From NCBI GenBank assembly GCA_034620365.1, contig JAQGEQ010000192.1, positions 863,001 through 927,000 of the forward strand: 64,000 bases of DNA, written 5' to 3'. Positions 58,860-64,000 of this stretch are shown here, piece by piece. The notes beneath the pieces were generated by a model that saw only the letters and a list, made by a program, of their open reading frames with translations, was not told the origin of the DNA and ran no database searches. Each line of letters opens with the position of its first letter. Positions within the stretch are counted from its first letter, which is position 1. The translations under genes were made by a program, and so were the position numbers. Source of the stretch: Pegea sp. RAD2-039. Taxonomy: Eukaryota > Chordata > Thaliacea > Salpida > Salpidae.

Positions 58860-59460
58860 TAAAAGCAGAACTATCTAAGAAAATTGATTACTTTTTCTCA
58901 AAAATGTTCTACTATCGAAAGTTATATATTAAAAGTTTTACTTAAATATATTGATGAGTAAAATATAAGTTTTGTGGTCAACAAATTTATTCTGAAATTT
59001 TTTCAACAAATTTTTCACTAAAATTTGAAAAAAGTTGAAATTCAAACTTTACACCAAATCACAGGATCAGAGTTGCTAGTGATGATATTAAAAAAACAAT
59101 CATCTGACACAGATCATCAAAGATCTGTAAAAGATAAAGAGTATCTTCAGATCAGAATCTTTTAATTATATCTGAATGAAATTGGCTGCTTATCATCGTT
59201 TGAATTTTTCTATTTATTTCATAAATACTAAAAAACATTAAAATAAATATTCTAAAAACTGAAATAACATTTTAAGGTTCTTAAAAACATTTTCTGAATT
59301 GTAAATTAGGAATATTACAAAATCTTATTGACAGTAGATGAGACTAAAAAATTAAATAAATAATTAGTAAATAACAGATTTGTTTAAAGTTTCATTTTTT
59401 AAAATGAAAAGTCTTTCATTTTTTTGTTCGAAAAATTCCTTTCTTACTTTAGAAGATTTA
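58860..59460. other. spacer between convergent genes
   Basis: 3' flanks of the RhoGAP-like gene (+) and TBC1D19 (-). No coding segment recognised. Confidence 0.45.
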
Positions 59461-62381
59461 CTAGGAAGGAAAAATGATCATCTGAAGAAGAGGGATTACT
59501 CTAATCGGAGTCAAATCACACAAAGATGCCTGCAAAAGAAGATCTTAAAAAAAAAGTCTCAAGGATGAAGATTAACCTCAATAGCGTTTGAAGTATTAAT
59601 CGATAGAAGATTGGATTGACGGAAGAGCAGAATCGCGACAGCGAGAACGGGAAGAAGTTGAAGACTTCCGTAACCAATTATACGATCCCAAAGCTGGAAG
59701 AGCTGATCTGTTGCTAGGTAACCAGCGAACGCTCGCATCATCCATTTAAACGCGATTTTAAGTCTGAAAATATTTGGTTATCTTCACATCGATTCGATAC
59801 TAAAACTGACGGTTGTAATCCGATGTCCACTAGGTGGCGGAAGAGACGGGGATGTAGTTGTTGAAGAAGAGACTCAAAGAGCAAACTCAAAGACACAATT
59901 CCCTTAAAAATGATGATCTTAAAATTTATCTTTGATCTAATTCGTAGCATCTACTTCTGAATGAGATGAAATTTGATGAAGGTGATGAAGATGCCTCACA
60001 TAAAACTCCCGAAAGATGAAATAAAGTCGCGACGAATCGCGATACAAGTAGCAAAAGGGAGCAGCAAACATCGAGAAGCCGTGAAAAGGAATAAATCCGT
60101 TCGGAGGATAAGTAAGAGATGAGTCTTCTTTGTTCAACTGACCTGTTTAAATCAAATTAAAGTTTGAACTTGCAGAAGAAGTTAGGACCTCTAATGAAGG
60201 ATTTAGGAGCAGTTTTGTTCTTCAGTGTCCTTAACACAGAAGTATCTCGTGAAAAGACGAGAAGAATTTGATAAAGGAAGTCTTCAAAGACGAAATAATA
60301 ATCGTCATTGACAGTTGTTAGTTTGACGTCCTGTAGTTTAAGATTTAATCGTTTATTCTCAATTCTAAATATTAGAAAGTTATTTTGAAACAACTTTTTA
60401 ATGTGAAGTCTTTAAACATAAATTTTAATTAGATTAGAATGTAAGATGTCATCTGTAAACTCAATAAATTTATTCAAATTTGAATTTAATTTGAAAATTC
60501 TTTCAACTATTTCAGTTTAAATATCTTATAGAGTTTAATGTTTGAAGTAATTAAAAAGTAAGATTAAATAAAATGTATAAAAGTTTTCAATATAAAATAA
60601 ATAAATATTATTTAAAAAGTTTTTATTTTGAGTTTTAAATTTTATTTCAAATAAATTAAATAAAGTTTAAATAAACTGCTGGAGACACAAGAACTACTAA
60701 AGTTACAAAAATTTGTCAAATAGAACCATTTATCAAAAGTATAAATCTATATTCTAAACTTTTTCAGTTTATTAAAACATAATTTTAACAGATTTTAAAA
60801 CTATTTTTTAGAATAAATCAAAATTCTCATCAAATATTTAATACAACTAACCTTATAAATAAGACTATCAACAAGCAAGTCGTAACGGGCTACCTCTGTT
60901 TTTAATTGAGAGTACTTCAAATTATCCTTCAGAATATAATAATAAATAAATTAATACTTATTGAAAAAGTTAATTACTAAATGGTTGATGTTTACTCCAA
61001 GAGCTAATTGCCAAATATCTGCACGACTAGTAGTAGGGCAACCTTTGCGGCAAAAACTGTAGGCAAGTACACTTCTATTTTCATCAACAACTGTACAACA
61101 AAATAGAGATCTTACAAATCAAGATCTGGAAATGTTTTAAAGTTTCACTTTTTTTAGCAAATTTGATTCGATCATTTTTAAATGACGTCGAATTGGAACC
61201 AGTGACCATATAATCATCTAATCCCATTTGCTCACTTTTTAAGTTCATCTCTGAAAACTTTTCTTGCTAAAAATTTAATTAAAAAAATAGGTTTCAAGTT
61301 GTGTTTTGTGGAATTTTTCTATTTACAAGATCAGATAGTGAAGGGACGTTTAAAGGAACACGAATAAGTCCCCAAGTATCATCTGAGAGATCATCATCAA
61401 CGGAACAATCATAATTTGGATTACGAACTCCGCAAATCACCTCAAGGAAATCTTTTGGTGCATATACTGGCCGAAATTTTGACAAATCTACAAAAAAACA
61501 ATAAAAATATTTCAGAAAATCATATAAAATGTGAATTACCTGGTTCATCAACGCCTAGCTGAGACCAGTTCGAAAGGAAAGTTTTCTCTTCATCTGGTAA
61601 CCTCTTCTTGGATAAAGGAATTCCTAATTCACTGCACATACTGTTTATACTTTTAACGATTCTTCTTTCCCAGTTTGTCTGAATAATTTCATCTATTAAG
61701 AAACTATTTAACAAATTAATCATAAAAATATAAACAAATAGGTTTATGATATAAGTAATAGTTAGAGTAATCTTTCTAAACAAAAAAAATTGTATCAAAA
61801 ACAAATTTTTTATATTTTGATTAATTTTAAATTTTCTTTTTTTAATTAAAAATCTATTTTATTGTAATAATAAATAACTAAAAAAATTCAGTTTTGTTGA
61901 TTAGTTTATCTGTAAACTTAACAAAAAATCATCAATAACAGGAACCTACTTGTGCTTTCTTCATATACAATAACGGTTCAGAAATATCCTTTCCTTGGCG
62001 ACTTTTAAGATAAAACTTTTAATAAAAAAATTTAGAAATCTTTAAGAGAAAGTTTACCTTAAAAGGGTTTTAAAAACTTGATTTTGCAAACTAATATTCC
62101 AGCCGTTTTTGTTGAGTCCTTTGATTACATCTTCTTTCATAGTTGAAGTTAAAGTTGACATCTTTTCAGCTTCAACCTTAAAAATTATTATCATTTATTT
62201 TTATGCTAAAAAAGCTGAAAATAAATAATCTCTAAAACTATAATCTTTTATTTTTTGTTAATATAACCACAAATTGAATCTAATTCACCTGAGCTGCTTT
62301 TTTCATTTCAAAGAAAAAGTAATTTTCATTTAACTGATTTATACAATCAGTAATTTTAGAAGCTAAGTTGTCACAATCCAT
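59461..62381 (-). CDS. TBC1D19: TBC1 domain family member 19
   Basis: Thirteen exons from ATG at 62381: 62381-62289, 62176-62058, 62001-61950, 61678-61540, 61487-61327, 61266-61149, 61090-60978, 60926-60852, 60330-60189, 60142-59955, 59902-59811, 59763-59577, 59529-59461. They give 515 residues (human about 526). Orthology is clear throughout: EPLLYMKKAQ, SINSMCSELGIPLSKKR, FRPVYAPKDFLEVI, LLVDSLIYKDVKLT, NDDYYFVFEDFLYQILL, FSRDTSVL, YPPNGFIPFHGFSMF, FKWMMRAFAGYLATDQLFQL and WDRIIGYGSLQLLPVLAV. TBC domains are Rab-GAPs. Here the usual IxxDxxR arginine finger reads ARYDLLV, with no Arg, as I recall for vertebrate TBC1D19. A CTCF-like CCACTAGGTGGCGG lies within an exon (59827-59840). Confidence 0.95.
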
Positions 62382-63654
62382 TTTATATTAATTAGATAAC
62401 ATTAAATAATTTTACAAACTAAATGTTGTAAATTACAGTTTATCTAAAAATAAAAATAACATTTTATTAAAAATCAAAGTTAGAAAATTTGAAATAAAGT
62501 GTTTTTAATTATTAAGATATTTTAAGAAAAATATAATTTTCTTTTTGATGATTTAATTAAAAATGTATTAACGAATATGTTTTGTTAAAAATTTTCAAGA
62601 TCTTTTTTACTAGCACAAAATAAATATTACAAATATGATAAAAACAAGTTATCTTTTAATAATCTATTTATTAAGTTAAATACATTTTTGATATTAGCCT
62701 AATTTTTAGTATTCAACTGATTTCTATTTGATAAAATATTTAAATTGCTTAATCAAAAGATAAAAATTACATTTTAATAAACTTAATTATGAAAATAAAA
62801 CTTTTATTTTATGAGACTAAATTTAATTAATATTTGATTAGATAACTTTTCCAGTTTCGGTTTATACCTAGCATCAGGGGATTTCCCGAAGCTGAATTTT
62901 AGTAGCTATGACGATGAAATATTTTTATATTTATTATTTTTCGTGAGAAATCCAACAAAATTTTAAAAATACTTGAATTAGTTTAATTAAAAAAATTTTT
63001 TATTTAGATAAATGATTTGATCATCTGTTCTAATTTTTTTGAGTTATTTACAATACGATCACCAATGAATAATAGTTTAATAAAGCTTAAAGATTCGTGA
63101 TTCAAAACTCTTAAATCTAAAAAAATTTTACTTTTTCGATCATATTGCTTTTTTGTGACAAGAACCAATTCTCGATAAAACTACAGATTTTTGAATTCTA
63201 ATTCTTTTCAACTTTATAAAATGGCAATTCATTTTTAATTTAAAGTATTTAAGAATAAATGTTATTTTTAATAAGTCTTTTGCTTGTTTAAATAATTGTA
63301 AATTTGAATCAATTTATCTCTAGTTTAAATTTTTGTGACTTATAAAACAATCAAAAATTTGTTTGAAAAAGTTATAAAAGTAGATTTAAAAAATATTTAT
63401 TTATAAAGATTATATTTCTTTTTTACACATCAACTTAAAAAAGATTTATTTGCTAAAAAACTAAATTTATTATGAAGCAGCGTATTCATGAAGGTAATGA
63501 AGACAGTGAATATACAAGAACAGCATAAGACGAAGCACAGTATATAGAATAGGTAAGAATTAAAAGTACAGTGATATAAAAACATATATTTACAGTTTGA
63601 CACATTTACAAGTTAGCCGCTTGTATATTTAGAATGAAGAAATATTATTAAGAT
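62382..63654. other. AT-rich intergenic DNA
   Basis: Upstream of TBC1D19. Contains a kappaB-like GGGGATTTCCC (62877-62887) in a short GC-richer patch. No gene seen. Confidence 0.5.
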
Positions 63655-64000
63655 TTAAATCCAACATTTAAATTTAAAAAATTGAATCACTTCTGGATCA
63701 TCTTCTTTTCTTCGGTTAATTCCACAATAAACTGATCTTAACAAATCATTCTTGTAATTTTCTTCTAATGTTTTTACATGTTTTTCTAATATTCCTAAAT
63801 TTGAAATAAAATTATAATTTTTATTAAATTAATAAAATTTAGACAAATTTCAATACATAAAATTAAAACTGACCAAAACCCATTATCTGCCCCCATCTAA
63901 TCATATATTCAGCTAAACGCGGGTCTTCAAACTTCTTATGTTTCATCAAAATACCAACAACCTCACCATTTATATAAGCATCATCAAAAGATTCGTTTTC
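63655..64000 (-). CDS. 3' end of an unrecognised gene (partial)
   Basis: Two exons on the minus strand, running off the window. Segment 64000-63874 reads ...DDAYINGEVVGILMKHKKFE, then DPRLAEYMIRWGQIMGFG. Segment 63794-63655 reads ILEKHVKTLEENYKNDLLRS, then VYCGINRRKEDDPEVIQFF and a stop. Splice sites (GGTCAG donor, AAATTTAG acceptor) and phase agree. It is helical and mixed-charge in character; family not recognised. Confidence 0.65.

Noticed and set aside
1-64000. CRISPR array, bacterial operons, tRNA or rRNA genes
   Set aside because: The DNA is eukaryotic with spliced genes. I saw no spaced direct repeats of CRISPR type, and no tRNA cloverleaf or rRNA core sequence was recognised by eye.

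Overview
This window is nuclear DNA of an animal, very probably a small bilaterian invertebrate that I cannot place further. It is strongly AT-rich outside genes. Its genes have GT-AG introns. Their products are animal families: a Kv-channel-interacting protein, molybdenum cofactor sulfurase, fucose-1-phosphate guanylyltransferase, a four-Ig membrane protein, ELOF1 and TBC1D19. The gene models below were assembled by hand from splice sites, reading phase and remembered family conservation. For every multi-exon model from ATG to stop, the exon lengths add up to a whole number of codons.

Layout. 1-4.9 kb: AT-rich DNA with one LINE fragment. 5.0-22.1 kb (+): a KChIP-like gene with at least five phase-matched alternative first exons spread over 13 kb, then seven constant coding segments. 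24.4-25.2 kb (-) and 31.5-32.4 kb (+): inverted, dead LINE copies flanking a compact, GC-richer pair of genes, intronless MOCOS (26.3-29.1 kb) and six-exon FPGT (29.3-31.3 kb). 33.6-33.9 kb (-): a possible small membrane protein. 34.35-37.1 kb (+): a MYND/ubiquitin-like/UBA-like protein followed closely by a cytosolic GH1 beta-glucosidase. 37.9-40.6 kb (-): an SPA17-like RIIa protein with a 9-copy repeat, head to head with an unrecognised 191-residue gene (40.85-43.3 kb, +). 46.2-51.5 kb (+): a four-Ig type I membrane protein. 53.0-55.6 kb (-): a coiled-coil protein. 55.8-56.0 kb (-): ELOF1. 58.0-58.9 kb (+): a single-exon RhoGAP-like protein lacking the arginine finger. 59.5-62.4 kb (-): TBC1D19. 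63.7-64.0 kb (-): the 3' end of an unrecognised gene.

The most striking signals are: the KChIP first-exon array, including a hydrophobic exon resembling the vertebrate KIS domain; extreme local enrichment of the palindrome TGACGTCA, which has been built into the MOCOS protein as a repeat linker; an 8-nt microexon in the SPA17-like gene; scattered CTCF-like motifs; and an operon-like gap between the MYND and GH1 genes.
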